A stretch of DNA of 64,000 bases from Fibrobacter sp. (lineage in GTDB: Bacteria; Fibrobacterota; Fibrobacteria; Fibrobacterales; Fibrobacteraceae), in the NCBI GenBank assembly GCA_024398965.1, contig JAKSIF010000007.1, positions 82,588 to 146,587 of the forward strand. The letters are read 5' to 3'. The notes under the pieces were generated by a model, which ran no database searches, was not told the DNA's origin, and saw nothing but the letters and a program-made list of their open reading frames with translations. This document shows positions 44,688-51,413 of this stretch, one piece after another. Position 1 is the first letter of the stretch. Each line of letters begins with the position of its first letter. The translations under genes and the position numbers were made by a program.

Positions 44688-45464
44688 ATGAGTATGAACG
44701 CTGTTTTGAAAGTAGAACACCTGAAGAAGTCCTTTGGCGATAATCATGTCCTTAAGGATATTTCCTTCGACCTGAAGGAAGGCGAAGTCCTTTCTATCAT
44801 TGGCCCCTCTGGTAGCGGCAAGTCCACGCTTCTCCGCTGCATTACCCAGCTGGAAACCATGGATGCCGGTACGGTTTGCGTGAATGGCAAGGACATGGTT
44901 GTGGGCGTCGATAAGAAGGGTCTGGCCAAGTACGCTCCTGCAAGTGTGCTCCGCGAGATTCGCTTGTCTACAGGTCTTGTGTTCCAGAACTTCAATTTGT
45001 TCCCGCACTTGACCGTGCTCCAGAACCTGACCATTGCGCCTATTCGCGTTCTTGGTATGGATCGTGAAGAAGCCCGCAAACGTGGCCGCGAACTGCTTAA
45101 GCAGATGGGACTTGAAACCAAGGAAAAGGCTTACCCCTGTGAACTTTCCGGCGGCCAGCAGCAGCGCGTTTCCATTGCCCGCGCCTTGGCCATGCAGCCC
45201 AAGATTCTGTTCTTCGATGAACCCACCAGCGCCCTGGACCCGGAACTGACCGGCGAAGTGCTGAAGATTATCAAGGGCCTTGCCGACCAGAAGATGACCA
45301 TGGTTATCGTGACCCATGAGATGGCCTTTGCCCGCGATGTTGCGAACAAGGTAATCTTTATGGACCAGGGCGTAATCGTGGAGCAGGGAACACCTGATTT
45401 TGTCTTCAACCAGTCCGGTAATGAGCGCTTAGCTAGCTTCCTGAGCCGATTTGCTCAAGGATAG
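44688..45464 (+). CDS. Polar amino-acid ABC transporter ATP-binding protein
   Basis: The 258-residue ATPase has Walker A GPSGSGKSTLLRC, Q-loop FQNFNLFPHLTVLQN, signature LSGGQQQRVSIARALA, Walker B ILFFDEPTSALDP and switch His in VTHEMAFARDV, the pattern of GlnQ/HisP. It energises the upstream permease. A second in-frame ATG lies two codons downstream. The gap before it holds two kinds of repeat DNA that supply its likely ribosome-binding site. Confidence 0.94.
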   Translation: MSMNAVLKVEHLKKSFGDNHVLKDISFDLKEGEVLSIIGPSGSGKSTLLRCITQLETMDAGTVCVNGKDMVVGVDKKGLAKYAPASVLREIRLSTGLVFQNFNLFPHLTVLQNLTIAPIRVLGMDREEARKRGRELLKQMGLETKEKAYPCELSGGQQQRVSIARALAMQPKILFFDEPTSALDPELTGEVLKIIKGLADQKMTMVIVTHEMAFARDVANKVIFMDQGVIVEQGTPDFVFNQSGNERLASFLSRFAQG

Positions 45465-45523
45465 TGAACACACGGGAAAATTTAAGAACCGCTTATCGCA
45501 TAGTTGTAAAATCGGAAATGAAA

Positions 45524-45553
45524 AACGCCGGGGTCAAAACCTCGACGTTTTTT
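45524..45553. terminator. Bidirectional terminator between convergent genes
   Basis: AACGCCGGGGT (45524-45534) pairs with ACCTCGACGTT (45539-45549) with one mismatch and one G-U pair. A-run on the left and T-run on the right make it usable in both directions, for the ABC operon and for the minus-strand gene at 45576. Confidence 0.85.
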
Positions 45554-45575
45554 ATTTTTAAGTGTTGTCTAACAA

Positions 45576-46391
45576 CTAACGTGCCCGGGCGCTCCAGCGC
45601 TTTTTAAAGCGGGGCTCGTCCAGAACCTTTGCCCAGATGAAACCGCGACGGATTTCATCTTTGTTGAAATCACGGGTGTGGTTTCGATGTTCTGCCGTGG
45701 ATAGGCAAGGGGCGCCGAGTTCCTCGGTTCCGTTATTGATTTGACCCGCCTGCTCACGGAGCTGTCGGGCACGTTCCTCAAGTTCGGCCAGTTCCTTCTG
45801 GTGTTTCAATTCAGCTTCGCGACGTGCTTTGAGGGCGGCTTCCTGAGTGGCTGCAGCCTGCTGTTCTTCCGCTTCGCGCTGTAATCGCTTGAAGTGGTTG
45901 CTCAGCTCTACCTTGTCGTGGACAAGAAGGTCGCAGTCGCCTTCGCCCATGTCGCGGCCGACGATGCGCTTTGCCTGAAGTTCGGCAAGAACCTGCTGGG
46001 CAATCCGCTCAGAGAAACCGAAAGCTTCCTGCAGCAGCTCAACACTTACGTATTCCCACTGGACAACGGATTCGGCGATTTCGCTGAAGGTGTATTCTCC
46101 GGGCTTTGCCGGCGTGACGACTGGCAGACCTTCGTCTTCCTCATCATCCTCTACTTCGGGAGATGGCGGAACGTAGGTACCCTGGGATGCATCTCGCTGG
46201 GCTTCCTCGAACTGGCGAATCAAATCCTGCAGATTGCGGCTAGGCTTGGGCTGGGCTTCGTCAAAGTCCTGCCCGGCCGAATCGCTGGGAATGTTTTTCG
46301 GCTGTTCCTGTTGTTTCTTTTTACCGGCAGCAACCTTCTTGATGACTATATCAAGAACGTATATGCCGATAAGAATGAGTAAACCTTCCAT
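45576..46391 (-). CDS. Membrane-anchored protein with FtsK-gamma-like winged helix
   Basis: The 271-residue protein has an N-terminal membrane helix (LLILIGIYVLDIVIKKVAAG), an acidic/polar linker, and a segment at about 105-155 (YVSVELLQEAFGFSERIAQQ, then VLAELQAKRIVG). This matches the gamma winged helix of FtsK/SpoIIIE. A coiled coil follows (about 165-225; LKARREAELKHQKELAELEE). It lacks the FtsK motor. It may be a DNA- or protein-binding adaptor at the membrane. It follows floA and the four-helix-bundle gene in the same direction. Confidence 0.65.
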   Translation of the reverse strand: MEGLLILIGIYVLDIVIKKVAAGKKKQQEQPKNIPSDSAGQDFDEAQPKPSRNLQDLIRQFEEAQRDASQGTYVPPSPEVEDDEEDEGLPVVTPAKPGEYTFSEIAESVVQWEYVSVELLQEAFGFSERIAQQVLAELQAKRIVGRDMGEGDCDLLVHDKVELSNHFKRLQREAEEQQAAATQEAALKARREAELKHQKELAELEERARQLREQAGQINNGTEELGAPCLSTAEHRNHTRDFNKDEIRRGFIWAKVLDEPRFKKRWSARAR

Positions 46392-46401
46392 ATGAGTTAT
46401 T

Positions 46402-46436
46402 AGGTTATAGGTTAAAGGATAAAGGTTAAAGGATTG
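46402..46436 (+). repeat. Heptanucleotide array, five AGGWTAA-like units
   Basis: Consecutive units read AGGTTAT, AGGTTAA, AGGATAA, AGGTTAA and AGGATTG. The 18 bases 46414-46431 are the reverse complement of 46800-46817, on the other side of the four-helix-bundle gene. Confidence 0.85.
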
Positions 46437-46799
46437 CTAATTTGAATTTCTTGATTTCGCAGACTTTAAGCCAGAAAGCATTTTGGCAATTTCTTCCGTT
46501 TTGCATTCAATGGATGTGAGTTGCTCTTTGGAAATGTAATTCAAAAGAGCAGCGATTTCCAATTGGCTTTGTGCTTCCATCAGAGATCCAAAACTTATTT
46601 CCAAAAAATGGATCGAATCTTTGGTAGACGTTCTGCCAGAGCCTTCTGCAATGTTTGATGTTACAGAAACTGCGGCTCGTTGAATTTGGTTTGTCAAAGC
46701 GAATTTCTCTGCAGTTGGAAATGTTGACGTAAGATTATATACGTCTATAACCCATTGCAAAGATTTTTGATAAACCTTAAGTTTCCTGTAGGCGAACAT
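46437..46799 (-). CDS. Four-helix-bundle protein (S23/IVS family)
   Basis: The 120-residue protein matches the family named after proteins encoded in 23S rRNA intervening sequences: YRKLKVYQKSLQWVIDVYNL, FPTAEKFALTNQIQRAAVSV, SNIAEGSGRTSTKDSIHFLE and GSLMEAQSQLEIA are all typical. The fold is related to the Avd accessory protein of diversity-generating retroelements. The gene has no rRNA context here. Its start lies directly after the heptanucleotide repeat, whose AAAGG would serve as ribosome-binding site. The biochemical role is unknown; binding of nucleic acid is plausible given the basic surface. Confidence 0.88.
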   Translation of the reverse strand: MFAYRKLKVYQKSLQWVIDVYNLTSTFPTAEKFALTNQIQRAAVSVTSNIAEGSGRTSTKDSIHFLEISFGSLMEAQSQLEIAALLNYISKEQLTSIECKTEEIAKMLSGLKSAKSRNSN

Positions 46800-46817
46800 C
46801 TTTAACCTTTATCCTTT
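46800..46817 (-). repeat. Inverted copy of the AGGATAA-AGGTTAA repeat
   Basis: Read on the minus strand it is AAAGGATAAAGGTTAAAG directly followed by the ATG of the four-helix-bundle gene. It lies ten bases from the floA stop. Confidence 0.85.
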
Positions 46818-46827
46818 CTACTTTACG

Positions 46828-47802
46828 CTACTTGGCAGCTTCGCTGCCAGTCCCGATTTCCTTACGCATCTGGGTGTCGGCTTCGATGTTCTTCATGTTG
46901 TAATAGTCCATGACGCCGAGCTTTCCGTCGCGGAGGGCGGTTGCCATGGCCATAGGAATTTGGGCTTCGGCTTCAACCAGCTTAGCCTTCATCTGCATGA
47001 CCTTGGCCTTCATTTCCTGTTCGGCGGCGAATGCCATGGCGCGGCGTTCTTCTGCCTTGGCCTGGGCGATCTTCTTGTCGGCTTCGGCACGGTCGGTTTC
47101 AAGGATTGCACCGATGTTCTGGCCAACGTCCACGTCGGCGATATCGATGGAGAGAATTTCGAATGCAGTACCTGCGTCGAGGCCGGAAGCAAGAACCTTC
47201 TTGGAAATCATGTTGGGGTTTTCGAGAACTTCCTTGTGGCTCTGTGCAGAACCGATGGAAGACACGATGCCTTCGCCAACACGGGCGATAACGGTTTCTT
47301 CACCTGCGCCACCCACCAGCTTCTGGATGCTTGCACGCACGGTAATACGGGTAACAGCGTGAAGCTGGATACCGTCAAGTGCCACAGCGGAAACCTTAGG
47401 AGTGGTAATGACCTTGGGGTTCACAGACATCTGCACGGCTTCCAGAACGTTACGGCCGGCAAGGTCGATAGCTGCAGCTTCCTTGAAGTCCAGCTTGATG
47501 TTTGCCTTGTTGGCGGCAATGAGGGCCTGGATTACGCGGAGAACGTTACCGCGGGAAAGGTAATGGGCTTCCAGCAGGTTGGTATCCACCGGGAGGCCTG
47601 CCTTGCAACTCAGAATGCGGGCTTCAACAATTACCTGGGGCGGTACCTTACGAAGGCGCATACCGATGAGCTGGAAAATGCTGACGTTTGCCCTGGAGAA
47701 CAATGCCTGGAGCCAAAGGCTAAAGAACTTGCCAATAAAGGCGAGAAGGATGATGACGACGATGGCGGCAATGACAATGCCTACGGTAATGAGTGTTTCC
47801 AT
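46828..47802 (-). CDS. floA: Flotillin-like protein FloA
   Basis: The 324-residue protein has an N-terminal membrane segment ([20 protein letters not shown]) and the FloA/YqfA sequence pattern: [53 protein letters not shown] and a Glu/Ala-rich helix ([20 protein letters not shown]). FloA proteins form membrane microdomains. The upstream neighbour is the NfeD-type protease, the usual partner. A 7-base-period tract lies between the two genes. Confidence 0.93.
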   Translation of the reverse strand: METLITVGIVIAAIVVIILLAFIGKFFSLWLQALFSRANVSIFQLIGMRLRKVPPQVIVEARILSCKAGLPVDTNLLEAHYLSRGNVLRVIQALIAANKANIKLDFKEAAAIDLAGRNVLEAVQMSVNPKVITTPKVSAVALDGIQLHAVTRITVRASIQKLVGGAGEETVIARVGEGIVSSIGSAQSHKEVLENPNMISKKVLASGLDAGTAFEILSIDIADVDVGQNIGAILETDRAEADKKIAQAKAEERRAMAFAAEQEMKAKVMQMKAKLVEAEAQIPMAMATALRDGKLGVMDYYNMKNIEADTQMRKEIGTGSEAAK

Positions 47803-47825
47803 ATTTATTCCTCGGGATAATTAAA

Positions 47826-47846
47826 CTTGATTGACGATTGATGATT
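47826..47846. repeat. Short heptanucleotide tract between nfeD-like gene and floA
   Basis: Three units, CTTGATT, GACGATT and GATGATT, share GATT at a 7-base period. The tract is short and imperfect. Confidence 0.45.
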
Positions 47847-47864
47847 AAATGTGGGAAGTCTGCG

Positions 47865-49400
47865 CTAGCAGGCTGAAACGAAAATGTGCCCTTCTTGTAT
47901 TGCGTCTACCTTTACGGTCTGGCCGGCTTCGATGATTTCGCCTCGAGTCTGGACATCCAAAAGCTTGACACTTCCGTCTTCCATCACAAAGCTGGCCTGG
48001 CCAACCGGGCGAAGGAACGTCTTTGCTGTACCCTGGTCTCCAACTTTTACATCGTTGATTGCTTCCGTGGGGGAGGCTGCAGATTCTAGGTCGGTCTTAA
48101 GCATGGGGGTCCATCCTTCGGGCAGCAGGGGAATCAGGTACTTGCTTGCCGCAATGGGGAATATCAATGCGATTCCCGCGCAGCACAGCATGTAGAACAA
48201 TCCAAATAGCCAGGGCAATGCGTCGAAGGTTTCTTCCGCAGCCTCGGGTACATATTCAGGAATTTCTGCCGGATCGTAGCTGAAGGCAAGTGCGAGAATC
48301 ATGCAGATGATGCCTCCCACGCCAAAGAGGAATGTGCCTGGCATTACGAATATTTCTACAAGGAACAGGGCTACACCTGCGATGAGTAGGATTGCAGGCA
48401 TCATGCCATCAAGCTGGGGCGCGAACTGGCCCAGGAATACAATGGCAATGAGAATGATGCCGATAATGCCGAATACGCCAAAGCCAGGAGTCTTGAATTC
48501 GATGTAGAGAGCGCCGAATCCAAGAATCAAAAGAATGCCTGCAATGGCTGCAATGGCGCTGGCGATTTCTTCACCCAGGGTGGTTTCCACTTCGCTACGG
48601 CTCTTGATGGAAAGGGCTGTCTCGAATTCCTCGCGATCCTTGAAGGTTCCTTTGGAGAATCCAAGTTCCATGGCTTCCTTGTCGGTCATGGTCAGAAGTT
48701 CGCCTTCCTTCACAAGAATCTTGGGGGCTCCCCAGAAGTCGATGTCTTCCTTGCTGAGAACCTCGTATTTAGCGGCCTCGATAACCATGGTTGTGTCACG
48801 TTCGGTTTTCTTGCCCTTGTCCAAGGTCCGCTTCAATTCAAAAATTTCCAGTTCCGGTGTGACGAAGGCGGAACTGAGCAGTTCCGGGTAGCCGTTTTTC
48901 TGGGCTAGATTGCGGAACTTTGCGCGAAGGGGGGACTGGATCTTCTCGCCAACGATTTCCGGGGCGCCGCCGGCGCTTTGCAGAATGGGGGCGCAGTCAC
49001 CGATGGTGGTGGCTTCCATCATATAAAGCTTGTTACAGGCGAGAGCAATGAGGGAGCCTGCGCTGATAGCTTTCTTCTTGACGAAGGCGATGGTTTCGGG
49101 GCCGCGGATGGCCATGATGGTGTCCACCAGGTCAAAGGCCGCGTCCAGGCGACCGCCGAAGGTGTTGATCTCGAAAATAATATGGGTTGGATTTTCTTTT
49201 AGGGCGTCTCCAATGGCGCGGGCGCAGAACTCATACATGGAAGGTTCCACGTCGCCTTCCAGCTTAATCCAGACTGCGTGCTTTTTTTCAATGGATTCTG
49301 AGACCTTGTTTTGCAAGGTATCCGCGATGCCCTGAACATTTGCAAATGCGAAAGCGGCAAGTACCGCCCAAAACACAAGAATTTTTGATAAAAACTTCAT
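47865..49400 (-). CDS. nfeD: NfeD-family membrane serine protease (ClpP-class)
   Basis: The 511-residue protein has a signal peptide (LVFWAVLAAFAFA), a ClpP/SppA-like domain (about 35-250) with NTFGGRLDAAFDLVDTI, the Ser in KKAISAGSLIALAC and the Lys/Asp region TTIGDCAPI. Several membrane helices (about 285-420) and a C-terminal OB-fold NfeD domain (GDQGTAKTFLRPVGQASF) follow. Such long NfeD proteins pair with flotillins or stomatins and cut membrane-associated substrates. The catalytic Lys is not certain by eye. First of an nfeD-floA operon. Confidence 0.9.
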   Translation of the reverse strand: MKFLSKILVFWAVLAAFAFANVQGIADTLQNKVSESIEKKHAVWIKLEGDVEPSMYEFCARAIGDALKENPTHIIFEINTFGGRLDAAFDLVDTIMAIRGPETIAFVKKKAISAGSLIALACNKLYMMEATTIGDCAPILQSAGGAPEIVGEKIQSPLRAKFRNLAQKNGYPELLSSAFVTPELEIFELKRTLDKGKKTERDTTMVIEAAKYEVLSKEDIDFWGAPKILVKEGELLTMTDKEAMELGFSKGTFKDREEFETALSIKSRSEVETTLGEEIASAIAAIAGILLILGFGALYIEFKTPGFGVFGIIGIILIAIVFLGQFAPQLDGMMPAILLIAGVALFLVEIFVMPGTFLFGVGGIICMILALAFSYDPAEIPEYVPEAAEETFDALPWLFGLFYMLCCAGIALIFPIAASKYLIPLLPEGWTPMLKTDLESAASPTEAINDVKVGDQGTAKTFLRPVGQASFVMEDGSVKLLDVQTRGEIIEAGQTVKVDAIQEGHIFVSAC

Positions 49401-49457
49401 ACCATCAATGTATAAAGTTTTTGCGTCAGTAGAGTGTCAAAATACGGGTTTTCAAAC

Positions 49458-49490
49458 AAAAAAGGCCGCACATAATCTGTGCGTCCCTTT
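49458..49490 (-). terminator. Terminator after sufD
   Basis: On the minus strand CGCACA pairs with TGTGCG over a GATTA-type loop, extended by AAAGG/CCTTT, then a T-run (A-run on the plus strand at about 49458). Confidence 0.8.
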
Positions 49491-49519
49491 ATCGTTTTTA
49501 ATGTTGCGGATTTGATTGC

Positions 49520-50584
49520 TTACAAGCTTGCCAGAACCTGCAGCAGACGCTTCTTGGCGGGGCCGTCGTTCAGGGGCAGGAACAGCTCCTTGGCGAAGGA
49601 CTTCATAAGCATCTTCTTGGCGGTTTCGGCGGGGATGCCGCGGCTGGTCAGGTAGAACATCTGGTCGGCGTCAAGTTCGCCACAGGTGTTGCCGTGGGTG
49701 CATTCCACGTCGTCGTGGTAGATCTTCAGTACCGGCTTTACGGAAACGCTGGATTCGTCACCCAGGAGAATGGAATTCACCAGCTGGCTGGAGTTTACCT
49801 GGCTGCATCCGTTACCCACGATGACGCTGCCGTCGTAGCTGACGTAGGACTTTTCGTCCAGCAGGTTGCGGGCGAACTGGGTACTTACGGTGTTGGGTGC
49901 GTTATGGCGGATGGTCAGGCGCTGGTGCTTGCTGGCAGAACCCTTCAACACGCTGAGTGAACGGTAATCGAAGTTGGCGCCTTCGCCGTTCAGGTCCACG
50001 TCGATGCTGATGCGGCCGATACCTGCGTCCTGTAGGATGTTGGAAAAGTGAACCGTAGAATTGGCGGCTTGCTTGATTACAAAATGGCGGAACTGCAAAG
50101 GCAAATCGTTTGCAGGGTTGGCAAAGAAGATTTCCAGCTCAGCGCCTTCTTCCACGTTAATGTCGAAGCGTTCGGCGGCAATTTCGTGCTCCACCTTGTT
50201 GTCCAGAATTTCCAGGGAGACCTTGGCGTTTTTACCGATGTTGAAAATGCTGTGACCGAAGTCGTCGCGGCTTTTGATGAGACCCATTTCGGTTTCGCCT
50301 GCGGCAAAATCCTTCTTCATGGCGGGAGCGGACTTTGCGATGGGCAGGAGGGCCGCGATGTCGGTTTCGGCGGCAATGCCGAAGTTTCCGCAGTTGGCGA
50401 GTGCGCTGTCGGCAGCGGTACCAGCGGCGGCACCATTAGCGGCGCAGTTACAATCAGCGTCCACTACAGAAGGAATTTTATTGACCGGGAAGAAACTCCA
50501 CAGCTCGTTATTGCGCTTGGGCATGCCAAGGGCGTTGATGCGAGCCTGGGCGGCCTGTGCTAATTCAGAATTCATATAGCTCAT
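49520..50584 (-). CDS. sufD: SufD-like Fe-S cluster assembly protein
   Basis: The 354-residue protein shows the SufB/SufD beta-helix core and the conserved C-terminus VKPVLKIYHDDVECTHGNTC, GELDADQMFYLTSRGI and AKKMLMKSFAKE, matching SufD including the HGxT-like site. It is shorter than typical SufD (about 420). With SufC it forms part of the scaffold that builds Fe-S clusters. SufC lies 11 bases upstream. No SufB is found in this window, which is unusual for a suf cluster. Confidence 0.85.
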   Translation of the reverse strand: MSYMNSELAQAAQARINALGMPKRNNELWSFFPVNKIPSVVDADCNCAANGAAAGTAADSALANCGNFGIAAETDIAALLPIAKSAPAMKKDFAAGETEMGLIKSRDDFGHSIFNIGKNAKVSLEILDNKVEHEIAAERFDINVEEGAELEIFFANPANDLPLQFRHFVIKQAANSTVHFSNILQDAGIGRISIDVDLNGEGANFDYRSLSVLKGSASKHQRLTIRHNAPNTVSTQFARNLLDEKSYVSYDGSVIVGNGCSQVNSSQLVNSILLGDESSVSVKPVLKIYHDDVECTHGNTCGELDADQMFYLTSRGIPAETAKKMLMKSFAKELFLPLNDGPAKKRLLQVLASL

Positions 50585-50595
50585 GACAGCCTCAA

Positions 50596-51342
50596 TTACT
50601 TTTCTTCGATCCAGTCGTAGCCCTGTTCTTCAAGCTTCAAGGCCAGTTCCGGGCCGCCGCTCAGAATAATCTTGCCGTGGCGCAGCACGTGAACGTAGGT
50701 GGGCTTGATGTAGTCCAGCAAGCGCTGGTAATGGGTCACGAGAATCACTGCCTTTTCGGGGCTCATGATGTGGTTGATGCCGTTTGCCACAATGCGGAGC
50801 GCATCAATGTCCAGGCCGGAGTCGGTTTCGTCCAAGAAGGAAACCTTGGGGTCGAGAATAGCCATTTGGAGGATTTCGTTACGCTTCTTTTCGCCGCCGG
50901 AGTAGCCTTCGTTGACGCCGCGGTCGCGGTAACGGTCGTCCATTTCCAAGAGTTGCATCTTTTCTTCGCAAAGCTTCTTGAAGTCCGCGTCGCTCATTTC
51001 CGGGAGGCCCAGGAAGTTACGCTTGGAGTTCAGGGCCATCTTCAGGAATTCCACGTTGTTCACGCCGGGAATTTCGGTGGGGTACTGGGTGCTGATGAAC
51101 AGGCCGGAGTTGGCGCGTTCGCAGATTTCCATATCCAAGAGGTTCTTGCCGTCAAGCTCAACGACACCGTCGTTCATGGTGTAGGCGGGGTGGCCGGCGA
51201 TCACCTTGGAAAGGGTGCTCTTGCCGCTTCCGTTAGGGCCCATGATGGCGTGGACTTCGCCGGGCTTTACTTCCAGGTTGATGCCCTTCAAAATCTGGGT
51301 GCCGTCTTCGATACTTGCCTTAAGATTCTTGATGCTTAACAT
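50596..51342 (-). CDS. sufC: SufC Fe-S cluster assembly ATPase
   Basis: The 248-residue ATPase has Walker A GPNGSGKSTLSKVIAGHPAY, the SufC-type signature YSGGEKKRNEILQMA, Walker B VSFLDETDSGLDIDAL and switch His in LVTHYQRLLDYI. It drives the SufBCD scaffold. It is followed by sufD in the same operon; dnaG lies 71 bases upstream. Confidence 0.96.
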   Translation of the reverse strand: MLSIKNLKASIEDGTQILKGINLEVKPGEVHAIMGPNGSGKSTLSKVIAGHPAYTMNDGVVELDGKNLLDMEICERANSGLFISTQYPTEIPGVNNVEFLKMALNSKRNFLGLPEMSDADFKKLCEEKMQLLEMDDRYRDRGVNEGYSGGEKKRNEILQMAILDPKVSFLDETDSGLDIDALRIVANGINHIMSPEKAVILVTHYQRLLDYIKPTYVHVLRHGKIILSGGPELALKLEEQGYDWIEEK

Positions 51343-51413
51343 TTTTTCCTCTTTATATTTAAACTCTTGTGCGGGCTGCGCGAACTTTATTGTGGGACCC
51401 TATTGCGCGGTGC

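Larger units (their letters stand above)
46414..46817 (-). mobile_element. Putative mini-element: four-helix-bundle gene between perfect 18-base inverted repeats
   Basis: AAAGGATAAAGGTTAAAG at 46414-46431 and its exact reverse complement at 46800-46817 enclose a single gene. The start codon touches one repeat and the stop lies five bases inside the other. The unit of about 404 bases sits between floA and the gene at 45576-46391. No target-site duplication was clear. Whether it moves is inference. Confidence 0.4.

Noticed and set aside
46437..46799. Four-helix-bundle protein as a toxin or antitoxin (HEPN/MNT type)
   Set aside because: The sequence blocks match the S23/IVS family; no HEPN RxxxxH motif and no partner gene are present.
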